Origin: Chrysogorgia sp. JL179-B06
Lineage: Eukaryota > Cnidaria > Anthozoa > Scleralcyonacea > Chrysogorgiidae
DNA: 64,000 bases
Direction of reading: 5' to 3'
Assembly (NCBI GenBank): GCA_035772405.1
Contig: JAYKKM010000032.1
Coordinates: 1,766,501 to 1,830,500, forward strand
Shown: positions 52,506 through 64,000 of the stretch, piece after piece
Numbering within the stretch: position 1 is the first letter of the stretch
Layout of the letters: each line of letters begins with the position of its first letter
Notes under the pieces: model-generated
Seen by the model: the letters and a program-made list of their open reading frames with translations, nothing else
Told to the model about the DNA's origin: nothing
Database searches by the model: none
Translations under genes and position numbers: made by a program

Positions 52506-53350
52506 GGGTGATCGTTGTAACAGCTCATGAAACAAAACATTAAAGACAAGCTTCAAGTGATTTCGTTCAATAATCTTTAAGATATACAGGATTTTCCAAT
52601 GTTGTGTACAACTTTCTACGTCATAGATTATCTCATTTGAATATCACCTAAGTCTAAATATCTCGAGAAGTAAGTTAAATATGGAAGAGCTGTAAATTGT
52701 TATTCCTCATTGTTTTAAGAGTTCTTTCAAATAAGACAAACTTAATTTTCGATTCATTGGCACTTTAAGTGTTTTTGACTACTTTACTGCGTATTACTTT
52801 ACAAAGACACTTTTAATTGATTAAACTTAAATACTGATATTTTAATTGAATTTAAGATTTTGAATTCCTTGGATTAATCCTTAAACTGTTCAAATATTCT
52901 TCAGTTTAAGGAAAAATACTAAACGTGAGATCACTGCATATCAGTGTCACTAATATATAGCAATGCCAACCTCGTACCCAGGGCATTTTGCCTGCACGGC
53001 GGAAGGTCAGCGAAAATGGCCCTGGGATCTATAATGCGATTGGCTTGTCATAAAACTCAATTAATTCAGCCGAGTATAATGTATTCATCTAAATCTGAAT
53101 GATGTCTTCAAATTTTACAGCAAATTAGAAGTGATAGCTTTCGCTAAATTGGATATATGCTGCTTCATACCTTTTGTAAGAGATAACCATGGATGTATGG
53201 TAGATTATTAAGCTTGTTAGCTGCTTTTATGCCGACAAATGCTGACATGAACAACTCTGAAGAGCTTTGAATATTTCTCAATTATTCAGGTCAACAAAGT
53301 AGACAAAGGCAATGGAACAAAGACCACAAAAATTATCATATCTAAACACC

Positions 53351-53472
53351 CAATCTCGTTCCCAGAGCCTGCGATTAAACACCCAGAAATTCTGGGTGTC
53401 ATGTGACCAGCCGATCCCAGCCATTTCACCGACCTTCCACCGTGGAGGCAAAATGCCCTGGGAACGAGGTTG
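53351..53472. mobile_element. Small MITE with CAACCTCGTTCCCAGGGC-type ends
   Basis: CAATCTCGTTCCCAG at 53351 is mirrored by CTGGGAACGAGGTTG near 53458-53472. Fragments of the same family occur at 52967-53040 and near 41490-41505. Confidence 0.65.
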
Positions 53473-55735
53473 TACCAATGCAACACGGGATACACGATCG
53501 TGTAAACATCGCCCGATTCAAGTATTAATCTTGCAGGATCATGACAAACTACTGCATTCCCCCATAGAAAACACAAAAACGAATACAGTTTGGAATTAAC
53601 ATGCGATTTTTTCAATGAACGTGCTCAACGAACGTTTTCCTTTATTTAATCCCCCTGAAAGATTTTGTCTTAATTAACAATATGGACGGACAACAACAGT
53701 TGCTTCTCACTTTTATTCGCTTTGGTTTTATCTTTATGTGTCATCAACTACTTATTAGCATCCATGACTTTACAGCTTTTACTACATTCTTAATCAATTT
53801 GTATACTTTTTTGGCTTTTTTAAATTATTTTTTTGTTATTTATTGTAGGAAAAAGTTTATCGTGACGACAACTCGTAATCCGGTCCGTATTACCGGTTGT
53901 GACAATAAACGTTTTCCTACAACAAATAACAATCGGTCGATTGGTTCGATCGATTATGGGCAAGTAACTACCGACAGTCAGAGTGTCCAATCATATTTTG
54001 CTATTTTAGCTGTATAAGAAATCTCATTAGTATATACCAAAACAATGGATATCCATTTAGGTGTAATGGTTTCTCTTTCTCGGAATATCATGAACTATTC
54101 ACTGTTTTGAAAAACAAGATGGCGTCTTTCTGGTGGTCATTTGTTCGCTGGGTCGAGCGAAATTACTTTACTTAGTATTTAAACAAGAACAAATTGCGTA
54201 TAGTTCGAAAAAATGCTCGGAATGAAACGAATCATGATTGAATGAGTTGACTATTGTTAGTTTTCGTTATTTTTTTTTTAGTTTTCACATTATGTCTAAA
54301 ATAAAATTTACTTCATACGTTTTGAAGAAGTTTTATCATTCACGGCATTAAAAACAGGCACGAAATGCGCACATGCATTAGCTGATCATATTAACGACAC
54401 CGATTGCTGATGACATCAGAATAGAAAATAGGTCCACGGATACGTGTTCACGTGCTGCCACAAAAAGGGTAGAAGGGATGGTTCTAAATGAGCTTATATC
54501 TACCGCTCAGTTAGTATTTTGTGCTCTATCTGTATGATGTGCTGTCTTCAAGTATATTTATGCCTTGTCATTAATAGTGTGTCAAGTGATGTTAAAGATT
54601 TTTTACTGATCGAACGCGAACCTAAATCGAACCTAAATCGAAAAATGCCGTTTACTCTCGTGACGTTATTGTGTTAAGGTTTATAAGGTTAGGAGTCGCC
54701 CAATGCAACATCCTGTCTGCATGTCCATGCTATTGATGCATTAATGATGCATGCTAACTGGGAAGATGTTTAAAGGCCTTATCAGTCGAGAGAATATTTT
54801 TCACCTAATTGTAAACGAAAATGATCCGGAATGAGTCACGGACTGAAGATTGAAAGTCAACATTATAAATTTCGATTGCAATGGGGAGCTACCCCCTTTG
54901 TTAACAGTTTAAAACAGTTTAATTTTAGGATAATAATAGAACAATATGTCATTCTTTCCCTCTCGCCACATTTTCACTATTTCTCCACACATTTCTCCAC
55001 ACATTTTCACTGGTCCCCAGTGCCCATCCGTCGCACGCGCTTTAGACATTATGCTCCACTCGTTGAAACATGTTTAGCGACATTTTCAACAAGTTAATAC
55101 TTTATCTAAGGTACGAAATGGCCGCAAGAGCTTTATTTTTCTTACAATAATTTTCTGTATGCGTTGTCTATTCAAAATTATTTGACGTTTTGTAGATAAC
55201 AAATAGCAAAATTCTCGTTCAATATTTAACCGATTTCAATTCTGAAAACAGATTTGCAATTACCGAGTCTAAATACATAACAAACGACCCGCTATTATAT
55301 TACGCGAACGTACATACCCATCGTTAAAACCTGTTTATTTGGTATTTTTTTAAATGCTGGAAATTAATCGATCAAGTTTGTCTGCAAAGTTTCACAACGA
55401 ATATTGGCCGATTAAAACGGATCACCCAAAAAGAGTACTCGAAACTTACCGTTTGGTCCTACAATTTTAGAAACCTATATTAATGACGTAGTGTTTTATC
55501 GGAAACGAAACATATACATCCAAATAAACATCCAAACGAACAACTGGGACGATAGCGTAGCATTTGTTGTTTCACAACAGACGCCAAAATTAATCATATA
55601 CCATATTAAAACATAATAATTGGCATACACAAGTAGCAGCATCCTTAAATAATTATTATATATACGAACCTTCTTATATATACATATATATTAATATATA
55701 TACATATATACATGTATGGATACAGTATTCAAATA
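53473..55735. other. Host sequence with no recognised gene
   Basis: AT-rich; short open frames here have no domain, splice support or repeat signature that I recognise. Confidence 0.35.
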
Positions 55736-55740
55736 ATTAT

Positions 55741-56895
55741 AAAGTAAGTGTAAGATTACATAAACGGTCAAATAGATAAACGGTCAACTAGATAAACGGT
55801 ATAAAGATTACAAACGGTAACATTTTTAAAGTTCAAAATTTGAAAATCAAAACAATTATTGTATATTATATTACATATAGGGTGAGTATATGTCAAGGTT
55901 AAGTTATTAAGAGAGAGACTAGAATAATGAAAGTGGTATAGAGCTGATATTAGCATTAAGACTCTGGGTTTGAGTTTGGAAATCATAAGACTTTCTCTAA
56001 GAAGTAATTCAAATTTAAATGTTGCAGAGGTGAGGATATATTTTAAAATCAGTGAAGGAAATAGGGTGTTTGGTGAAATGATTATGTGATAGAACACTGT
56101 CTAGAGAAGAAACAGAACGTTTCTTTCTGAAAAGGTGAAATACCCATATGTTGGGAGATTCGTGTGTCGGAATGTGTCTTCACGTTTGTCCGACATACAA
56201 TGCAATCACAGCATTGACACTTATATGAATAAACAATTCATGAGATCATTCTATCTTTGAATGGGAAAAAATTACAAAGACTACTAGACGGACGGAAAAC
56301 AAAACGAATACTTGACTGTGGATAAGCAGATGACAATAATTTACGTAATTGAAGACAAAAATATATAATCTGTTTAGAGGCTTTTTTGGTTTGCAGGAAA
56401 ATAACTTAACCTTGACATATACTCACCATAATATGTAATATAATATACAATAATTGTTTTGATTTTCAAATTTTGTAATCTTTATACCGTTTATCTAGTT
56501 GACGGTTTATCTATTTGACCGTTTATGTACTATTTAAAGCACGAGTAGCAGTGTTTTATCAGGTATAAAATATTGAACGAGTGAACAAAAATCCCTGTAT
56601 AGCTAGAGCAGCGCTCGTTTAAAATTGACGTCAATAAAGTGCAGACATTGGATACGAATATCGCCAATATGAGTGCCGAGACCTTAAATCGGAGTCAGTG
56701 TACAATTGTACTCCATGACTATTTCCCTGGGGGCGATTTCAAATCCCTCCCCGGGCTTTTGAAATGTAGAGTGTTTTATTGAGTATAGAAGCCTACTCAC
56801 GTGTGTAAAAAAAGGTCATCCGATTGGTCAAAACGTCTATTGAATATTAATGAGTATTTTAAGTAATCTTACACTTACTTTATATTTACCATGTT
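55741..56895. mobile_element. Penelope-like element debris with inverted arms
   Basis: About 55765-55912 (repeats of AGATAAACGGT(C/A) and GTCAAGGTTAAGTTATT) is mirrored by about 56402-56528. The minus strand near 56100-56260 reads like a GIY-YIG endonuclease fragment. A hammerhead motif follows at 56911. Broken and non-autonomous. Confidence 0.55.
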
Positions 56896-56910
56896 ATTTG
56901 TTAATCTGCT

Positions 56911-56943
56911 CTGATGATGTTGTGATATACAACGAAACGTTAG
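56911..56943 (+). ncRNA. Hammerhead ribozyme motif, plus strand
   Basis: CTGATGA at 56911-56917, stem II GTTGT/ACAAC around GATAT, GAAAC at 56934-56938, then GTTAGC. It has a well-formed 5-bp stem II. Typical of Penelope-like tails. Confidence 0.65.
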
Positions 56944-57610
56944 CTATATTAAAATGTTCGACTGAAATGCTGTGTCTAAAAGTTATTTGCTCTAATTATT
57001 TGCTCTAAATTATTTGCTCTAAATTTGCTCTAAATTACTCTGGATTTGTCAATATAAATGACGTAATATTTTATCGACGAGGTTGACGAAAACATACATC
57101 CAAACAAACATCCAAACAACGTGGCGATAACATAGCGTTATCAACTTAGTTGTTTCACAGAAGACGGAACTATATTCTTGAAATGCGCAAAAATTAAAAA
57201 TGACAGCTCGGTCGTAAAAGCACAGCTGAAGATACTGGCGAGATATCGAGTAACACTGAGTGTTAAAAACCATTAGTGAACTGAATACTCAACAAATGGC
57301 CTGGGTAATATTCCCACTTTTATACCACAAAAAAACGAAGGAAATATTTATAAAAGAAAATACAACCAACAAAAAACATGAAATTGCGTGCGCTGACCGA
57401 ACTCGGGAAACCGCTATGATTCATCTTTTAAAAACGCTCCCAGAAATCGTTATTTCTTCTTTATCATCAGATTTTCCTGTTTACAGCATTTTCATTTGAT
57501 ATTTGAGCTAAAATATACTGCAGGTCTTTTGCTTGCTTAATTGTTGCAGTATGAAATGGCTTCTAGCTTTCAAAATGGTAGATATAGATAGATAATATTT
57601 ATTCAGGAAA

Positions 57611-57777
57611 CAGTGTCGTCATCGTAATAAATTTCGCATAATCAACGCAAACAAAGCCATGACCTCATGCTTTGTCCCCCACAAATAAGCGGTCACCCTT
57701 TCGATATTGTCACTGCCTGAAGATTCTTTTACAGATGAAACAAGTTGTAGCAGACCAGTTTTGAGGTAAGCGAAAAT
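57611..57777 (+). repeat. Penelope pLTR, left
   Basis: CAGTGTCGTCATCGTAATAA to GAGGTAAGCGAAAAT. Matches 59988-60187 apart from an internal deletion of about 33 bp. Confidence 0.9.
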
Positions 57778-57863
57778 CTATTTGCTCTAACTATATGTTG
57801 TTGAGCACTCTTTGCATTTCGTAGACCAAAACCTACACGTATATTTGCACCCGTATATCGGTT

Positions 57864-59900
57864 GTGCACTCTTGTTTACGTTATTCATTCCTATCTAACC
57901 TTAAAATGCGGCAATTTCGATTTGACTATTCGCTAAAGAATATCCCTATACCATCACAGGACGCTTATTTGAAGAATTTGATTGAAAAAGTGGAAAGTGT
58001 ATTAAAACGTATGAGATGGAAAGCCAATTTCTTTCTTAAAAACAAAAATAGTGAGAACCAAAACTCAAAAGAACCATTTCGGCCTTGCGTCCAACAAAAC
58101 ACCTCCTTCGATTCCAGATATGAAACCCTTCGAAGACGAACTTATAAAACTAATCGAGAATGTACAATTCCGGCCATATAGGAACCAATTTCAGAAATCT
58201 TTGGCTAACGATTTAAAGAAAATTAATACGTCTCCCAACATTTTCATTTTTGCAGACAAAACTCGGAATATTTATGAAACCCCGCCCGACATATACAACA
58301 ATCTCTTACATGACAACATCACAAAAACATATAAGCATGGATCCGAGGACTCTATAGATGAAATTGACTCAGAACTAAAAGACATTTCGAACAATTTAGG
58401 AATCGGCGACAGAATTGAAAAAATGAAAAAACGCGAAGCATTTATATCTTTAAAAGACCACAAAGAAAATTTCGAAAACAACCCAAAATGTCGATTAATT
58501 AACCCCGCCAAAAGCGAATCCGGAAAACTAAGCAAAGCTATTTTGGACAAAATTAATTCTAATTTGAGACAAAAACTGAATTTAAATCAATGGAGAAATA
58601 CAAAACAAGTTATTGAGTGGTTTGGCAATATAAAAGATAAGGACAGACACAGTTTCATTTCATTTGACATTGTCGATTTCTATCCATCTATTTCTGAAAA
58701 ACTATTGGACCAAGCTCTGTCCTGGGCTTCAAATTTGGCTACTATACCTCAAAACAACATTTCAATAATAAAACACGCTAGAAAATCTCTCCTTTTCAAT
58801 AGCGGAATTTCATGGATAAAAAAAGATAGCAAGAGTTTGTTCGACGTTACCATGGGCAGTTTCGACGGCGCGGAAATTTGTGAGCTCGTAGGCCTTTTCA
58901 TTTTAAACCACCTAAGTAAGAAATTTGGCAAAGAAAGCATCGGCCTATATAGAGATGACGGTTTGGCTATCATAAAAAGTAAATCAGCACGTTTAGCAGA
59001 CAAAACAAGAAAAGATCTCCACAAAATTTTCGAGCAATTTGACCTAAAAATCACCGCCGAATCAAATTTACGTATAGTAAACTTTTTAGATGTAACTTTC
59101 GACCTTAACAATGGAAACTATAGGCCCTATAGGAAGCCCAATGACGATCCGCTATACATAAATATGCACTCTAACCATCCACCAAGCATAACAAGGCAAC
59201 TACCTGCATCAATTAACAAACGCATTAAACTCCTTTCGTCAGATGAGCAAACTTTTCAGGAATCTGCACCCTTATATCAGAACGCGCTTAGGCACAGCAA
59301 CTTTAATCATGAACTTAGCTACACTCATGATACACCGCAACGACCACGTAGGAATAGGCAACGCAATATCATTTGGTTCAACCCACCATTTAGCAAGAGT
59401 GTCAGCACTAACATAGGACGTAATTTCCTTAGCCTAATTGACAAACATTTCCCTCCGCACCACAAGCTCCATAAGATTTTTAACAGAAATACAGTTAAAG
59501 TAAGTTACAGCTGCATGAACAATGTTAAGTCAATAATCACTAAGCACAATGCACGCATAGCTATAGGAACATCAAACCGCAGGATAGGGACGCTACTAAT
59601 TGCAGTTGTAGAGAGAACACCATTTGCCCGCTTCAAGAACAATGCATGACTAGAGACATAGTATACAAAGCAACAGTGACAGTAAACATCACAAACGAAA
59701 TAAAACACTACATTGGTATGACTGCAACCACATTCAAAGAGCGATTGGCCAACCACACTAAATCTTTTCAACATAAAAAGCATGAAAATGACACCGAACT
59801 TTCGAAATATATTTGGACATTGAAAGAAAACAATAAAGATTTCAGTATTAATTGGCAAATTCTAAAACATTCTATTTCGTACACAGGAGGATCAAAATGA
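57864..59900 (+). pseudogene. Penelope RT plus GIY-YIG polyprotein, two frameshifts
   Basis: The N-terminal part (from 57864, recognisable from MRQFRFDYSLKNIPI) runs to about 58060, then the frame changes. The main part to 59649 holds LKDHKENFENNPKCRLINP, motif A SFDIVDFYPSIS, motif B DVTMGSFDGAEICELVGL and motif C GLYRDDGLAI with the YRDD box. After a second frame change near 59590 come a Cys-rich linker and the GIY-YIG domain (HYIGMTATTFKERLANHTKSF, TELSKYIWTLKE). RT copies the RNA; the GIY-YIG nuclease nicks the target. Both breaks are single-base, so this copy is recent but probably dead. Confidence 0.88.
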
Positions 59901-59987
59901 TGCAATTTATGTTTAGAAGAAAAATTTTGTATTTTAAAAGAAAAAAATATGAATAGTTTACTCAACAAAAGAGCGGAAATAATTTCA

Positions 59988-60530
<543 letters not shown>

Positions 60531-60562
60531 TGGTAATGCCGGGATATGATTCTGGGTATATT

Positions 60563-60994
60563 ATAGGTAATATTTGGCATTTCACTCGATCAAACTACAT
60601 GTTGAAAGGATTTATGGTGAAGGAAAATTTCGAGTGTTGGAATACATACATTTTAAGACCAAACCGGGACCAGTTGCGAAAAATGCAACTTAGCGGCCTT
60701 CCGGTAGGAATTGAATCCGCGACCCTGCGATTGCTAGTGCAGTGCTCTGACCACTGAGCTACGGAAGCCGTTGCAGTTTAAGGCAACGGCTTCCGTAGCT
60801 CAGTGGTCAGAGCACTGCACTAGCAATCGCAGGGTCGCGATTCAATTCCTACCGGAAGGCCGCTAAGTTGCATTTTTCGCAACTGGTCCCGGTTTGGTCT
60901 TAAAATGTATGTATTCCAACACTCGAAATTTTCCTTCACCATAAATCCTTTCAACATGTAGTTTGATCGAGTGAAATGCTAAATATTACCTATA
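60563..60994. repeat. Inverted pair of tRNA-derived SINEs forming a 430-bp palindrome
   Basis: Arms 60563-60775 and 60783-60994 are almost perfect reverse complements around a 7-nt spacer. Each arm has a tRNA-like head: in the plus arm about 60789-60859, with A-box TAGCTCAGTGGTCAGAGCA, an AGC triplet at the anticodon position, a B-box-like GATTCAATTCC and pairing ends CTTCCG/CGGAAG. The anticodon stem has an extra base, so this is a SINE head, not a working tRNA. Confidence 0.75.
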
Positions 60995-61024
60995 TATATA
61001 TATATATATATATATATAACTACA

Positions 61025-61058
61025 GACGGTACCGTTTCGGCCTTTTGGGCCTCATCAG
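61025..61058 (-). ncRNA. Hammerhead ribozyme motif with palindromic stem III
   Basis: Minus strand: CTGATGA (61058-61052), stem II GGCC/GGCC with a CAAAA loop, GAAAC (61038-61034), GGTACC, then GTC. The 6-bp self-complementary stem III is the form described for hammerheads that act as dimers in Penelope-like elements and retrozymes. Confidence 0.75.
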
Positions 61059-61339
61059 TGTAGTGCTGATGAGCAGGATGAAGATGACTGCTATTTACAG
61101 TCACCCTTGATGCACACAAAATGTGGGACATCAAGAACCATGCCAGAGCGCTCAACTGCAAGCAGTGAGCGTGCGCACAATGCGTAAGCGACAATGGTTC
61201 ATCCTGTAGAGCGCTCAATATGACCCAAAGGTCATAGAGCGTATATATATATATATATACAAACCTCTTGTAAAAAATGGATCCTACCGCGGCGAGAGGA
61301 TGAATATATTAAATATTTCCTGTCCGATCCAGTCAATCG

Positions 61340-61432
61340 AAAACACGGCACACGGTAACGCAAGATTAAAAATTGCAAATTAAACTCGGCAAACGCCAGG
61401 CACACGAGATCCACTCACACGCCAAGTTTTGC
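61340..61432 (-). repeat. Dispersed repeat, copy 2
   Basis: Reverse-orientation partner of 31012-31110. Confidence 0.7.
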
Positions 61433-61604
61433 AGTCCATCTTATATCATGAAGTAACGTCGTATATATATACAGAGAGGACATCATGAGAACAAAATTTT
61501 ACTTTTTCTAATTAAATACTTATTTGATTATTTGGTTTTAATAAATTAAAGATTCTTTTGTAAGATGCCATGGCATGGTTTTAAATTATTTTCTCATTTT
61601 TTAG

Positions 61605-61825
61605 AAAACTGCGACGAAGTGAGTAAAGTATTGCTTGAATTTATCAAACAAGGCTACCAGGATGTTGAAGTTCCTCAATGTTCTGATGATGGATGGTATG
61701 TGCGGGGATATTATTGTACCTGGTATGGTGCATGTTATTGCATAGACAAATTTGGAAACCGAGAATACAAAACAGCTAATTACCATCTACAGCGTGTACC
61801 GACTACAGATGACCGAACATGCTGA
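61605..61825 (+). CDS. Orphan exon: thyroglobulin type-1 domain
   Basis: Acceptor CATTTTTTAG before 61605, phase 1, and TGA at 61823-61825. Six cysteines fall in the TY-1 order: ENC, VPQCSDDGWY, YYC, GACYCID and a terminal RTC. Known TY-1 modules occur in secreted protease inhibitors and matrix proteins. No other exon of the same gene was found in the window, so it may be the last exon of a gene disrupted by, or spread across, transposons. Confidence 0.6.
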
Positions 61826-61874
61826 ATCTGGTAAGCATTTTAGTCACCTTGTGTGAAACATCTTATATCGACGG

Positions 61875-61877
<3 letters not shown>

Positions 61878-61940
<63 letters not shown>
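61878..61940 (+). repeat. (AC)n then (AT)n microsatellite
   Basis: About 14 AC units followed by about 16 TA units. Confidence 0.95.
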
Positions 61941-61942
<2 letters not shown>

Positions 61943-62180
61943 TAGGCGTAGGAACTGCGGGGGGGGGGGGGGGGGGGGGGTTAGATTACTAGGCGCAAAA
62001 AGAAGCGTTACCTGGTAAGAGACAGCAGGCAACTCTTGAATTCATTTGAACTATGCTCGCTGTAGAATTAGATGAAAAAGTTTGCTCAAATTTCTTCAAA
62101 TTGTCTTTCCGTGCTTCTAGATTTCAAAATTTTCCGGGGCAGGACCCCCGCACCCAACTTTGAATCCGTTCCTACGCCTC

Positions 62181-62182
<2 letters not shown>
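61941..62182. mobile_element. hAT-like MITE inserted in (AT)n
   Basis: AGGCGTAGGAAC near 61944 is mirrored by GTTCCTACGCCT near 62168-62179; a G-run follows the left end. The ends resemble the 50642-51382 family. The duplication cannot be read in AT repeat. Confidence 0.7.
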
Positions 62183-62796
<614 letters not shown>

Positions 62797-63159
62797 TCTA
62801 ACTTTAAACTGGTTATTAGTGGATCCTGCATATTATGCAATTTACACTTAACTGGCTTAACTGGTAAAATTCTCAGCTTCTGCCAAATAATTTGTACACT
62901 ACGTGACATAACTGGTAAAAATAATTTTAACATATAGGTCGCATTTCTTTTACATTTAAAACATCCTAACTTAAGTTCTCCTAGGAGAACTAAGAAATTG
63001 AAGGATATATATTAGCGCCTTCAAAGTTTATAGGAAAAAGGCTGACGATACTGATGTGAAAAGAAATGCGACCACAGCCTGAGCTTGGCCACAGGTCGCT
63101 CTTATAAGATGAAATAAACGCTTTCTTGTACTTCCTCTGGCGTGATATATTGAATTTAT

Positions 63160-63370
63160 TGCACGAAGTGCAAATTGCAGTATGTGGGATCCACTGATGA
63201 CTGATAACCAGTTTAAAGTTAGATTTCGCAATCATAAATCGGCCATAGTAAAAAATACCTGTGAAGTTGCCACCCATTTTAATAAGACTCTTCATTTCTT
63301 AGGGCCAGGTTTTTGATTTTGTAATAATTGAACCTATTTTAAGTAAAGACAATGTTGAAGAACTTCGAGT
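63160..63370 (+). pseudogene. Penelope GIY-YIG endonuclease remnant
   Basis: Plus-strand text CTKCKLQYVGSTDD at about 63160-63205, followed after a frame break by an RFRNHKSA-like stretch and ATHFN-like sequence, matches the GIY-YIG end of Penelope-like elements. Several stops are present. Confidence 0.6.
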
Positions 63371-64000
63371 TCTATTAGCCAGAGCGCAAATTCGTGAGGT
63401 GTCCGAAACAAATTCGCTGCGAAAGGTTTCGCATAGCGAAACAGTGCTCTTCACTTTCGCGGGGACGTTCAAACTGACAAAGGAAATTTCTCCGACGACC
63501 AGCGAATACGGGAACATACAATATCGAAATTTTTTCGTTGGCGGTAAGGCTGTTTTATACCTTTCGTAAACAGTCTTTGCCATCCCGAACGGTTTTCCAT
63601 CAAAAGATAGTGGATGTGTGGGGGTTCAGAAGGGGAAAATCCTCCCGTCCTTAGGGTTAGGATTCAGGAGGGTTCGGGTTATGTTTAGGATGGCAAATAC
63701 CGTTCTGGATGGCAAGACATGTAATTTACGAAAGGGAAGACTGGCATGAAGTGAAACGGTGAAGTGGAAAATGACCTATAAGCTGTGATGTTACACTGGT
63801 CTATTGAACGACAATTTTTACTGTAAATGATGTATGATTTTTCACAAAAGGATGCATTTAATTATACCCACTTGCAAACTTTTGTACAGCATCATCAGTC
63901 CCGCGTAACATCAGCTTTATGTGGTCACTCATGCATGTACTCTATATTAATGTATTACACGTACTCTAATTAGTTTTTTCGCTTAGTTTCATTGTCAGAT
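63371..64000. other. Host sequence with no recognised gene
   Basis: No domain, repeat or RNA gene seen. Short inverted words around GGTTAGGATTCAGGAGGGTT are not convincing. Confidence 0.35.

Noticed and set aside
60789..60859. Functional tRNA gene (AGC anticodon)
   Set aside because: The anticodon stem has an extra base, the T arm is altered, and three linked copies extend into the same non-tRNA tail, as expected for a SINE.

Overview
The window looks like metazoan genomic DNA, most likely from an early-branching animal such as a cnidarian. The evidence is AT-rich sequence, a split receptor gene whose exons follow GT-AG rules, Penelope-like, Harbinger, hAT and Polinton/Maverick elements, and long (AT)n tracts. 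The species cannot be fixed from sequence alone.

Region 1 (1-23064) is a nest of elements. An 18,031-bp Polinton/Maverick (2667-20697) has 512-bp terminal inverted repeats and a perfect 6-bp target duplication GATAAC. It sits in a fan of about 10-bp iterons that forms a large hairpin beside a Rep-like gene (20948-22386, minus) with an HUH endonuclease part and an SF3 helicase part. The 5' end of that Rep gene plus its 5' flank (22334-23064) is repeated almost identically at the window start (1-730), so a second Rep copy runs off the left edge. Between them lies a Tc1/mariner-like transposase gene (912-2174) that carries a 154-bp hAT-type MITE inserted in frame.

The Polinton is close to complete: protein-primed DNA polymerase B (two frameshifts), retrovirus-like integrase with chromodomain, major capsid protein, two tandem penton-like paralogues, A32/FtsK-like packaging ATPase, a fibre-like protein and several small membrane proteins. 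Its accessory genes are unusual: a type II thymidine kinase (one frameshift), a BRO-N/VRR-NUC/zinc-finger fusion, a zinc-ribbon protein, and two proteins with N-myristoylation signals. No adenain-like protease was recognised. Genes are tightly packed in four strand blocks: minus 3151-8488, plus 8619-9911, minus 10130-13712, plus 13757-20213.

Region 2 (23065-29550) is a minisatellite of about 40 bp split by a PIF/Harbinger element (about 23272-29280). That element has a Myb/SANT-like gene (frameshifted), a two-exon DDE transposase gene (one nonsense codon) and mirrored arrays of an 11-bp repeat near both ends.

Region 3 (29551-46000) is host sequence with a dispersed plus-strand gene for an interleukin-17-receptor-like transmembrane protein: Ig exon, fibronectin-III-like exons, transmembrane exon and two SEFIR exons ending at 45468. 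Its introns hold MITEs, a LINE remnant and tRNA-like SINE pieces.

Region 4 (46000-64000) is repeat-dominated: remnants of a retrotransposon with a restriction-like endonuclease, three hAT-type non-autonomous elements, a nearly intact Penelope-like element with direct terminal repeats, several hammerhead-ribozyme motifs on both strands, palindromic SINE and Penelope tails, and one orphan exon for a thyroglobulin type-1 domain. Most broken genes in the window are broken by single-base indels, some in homopolymers, so either recent decay or residual assembly error is possible.
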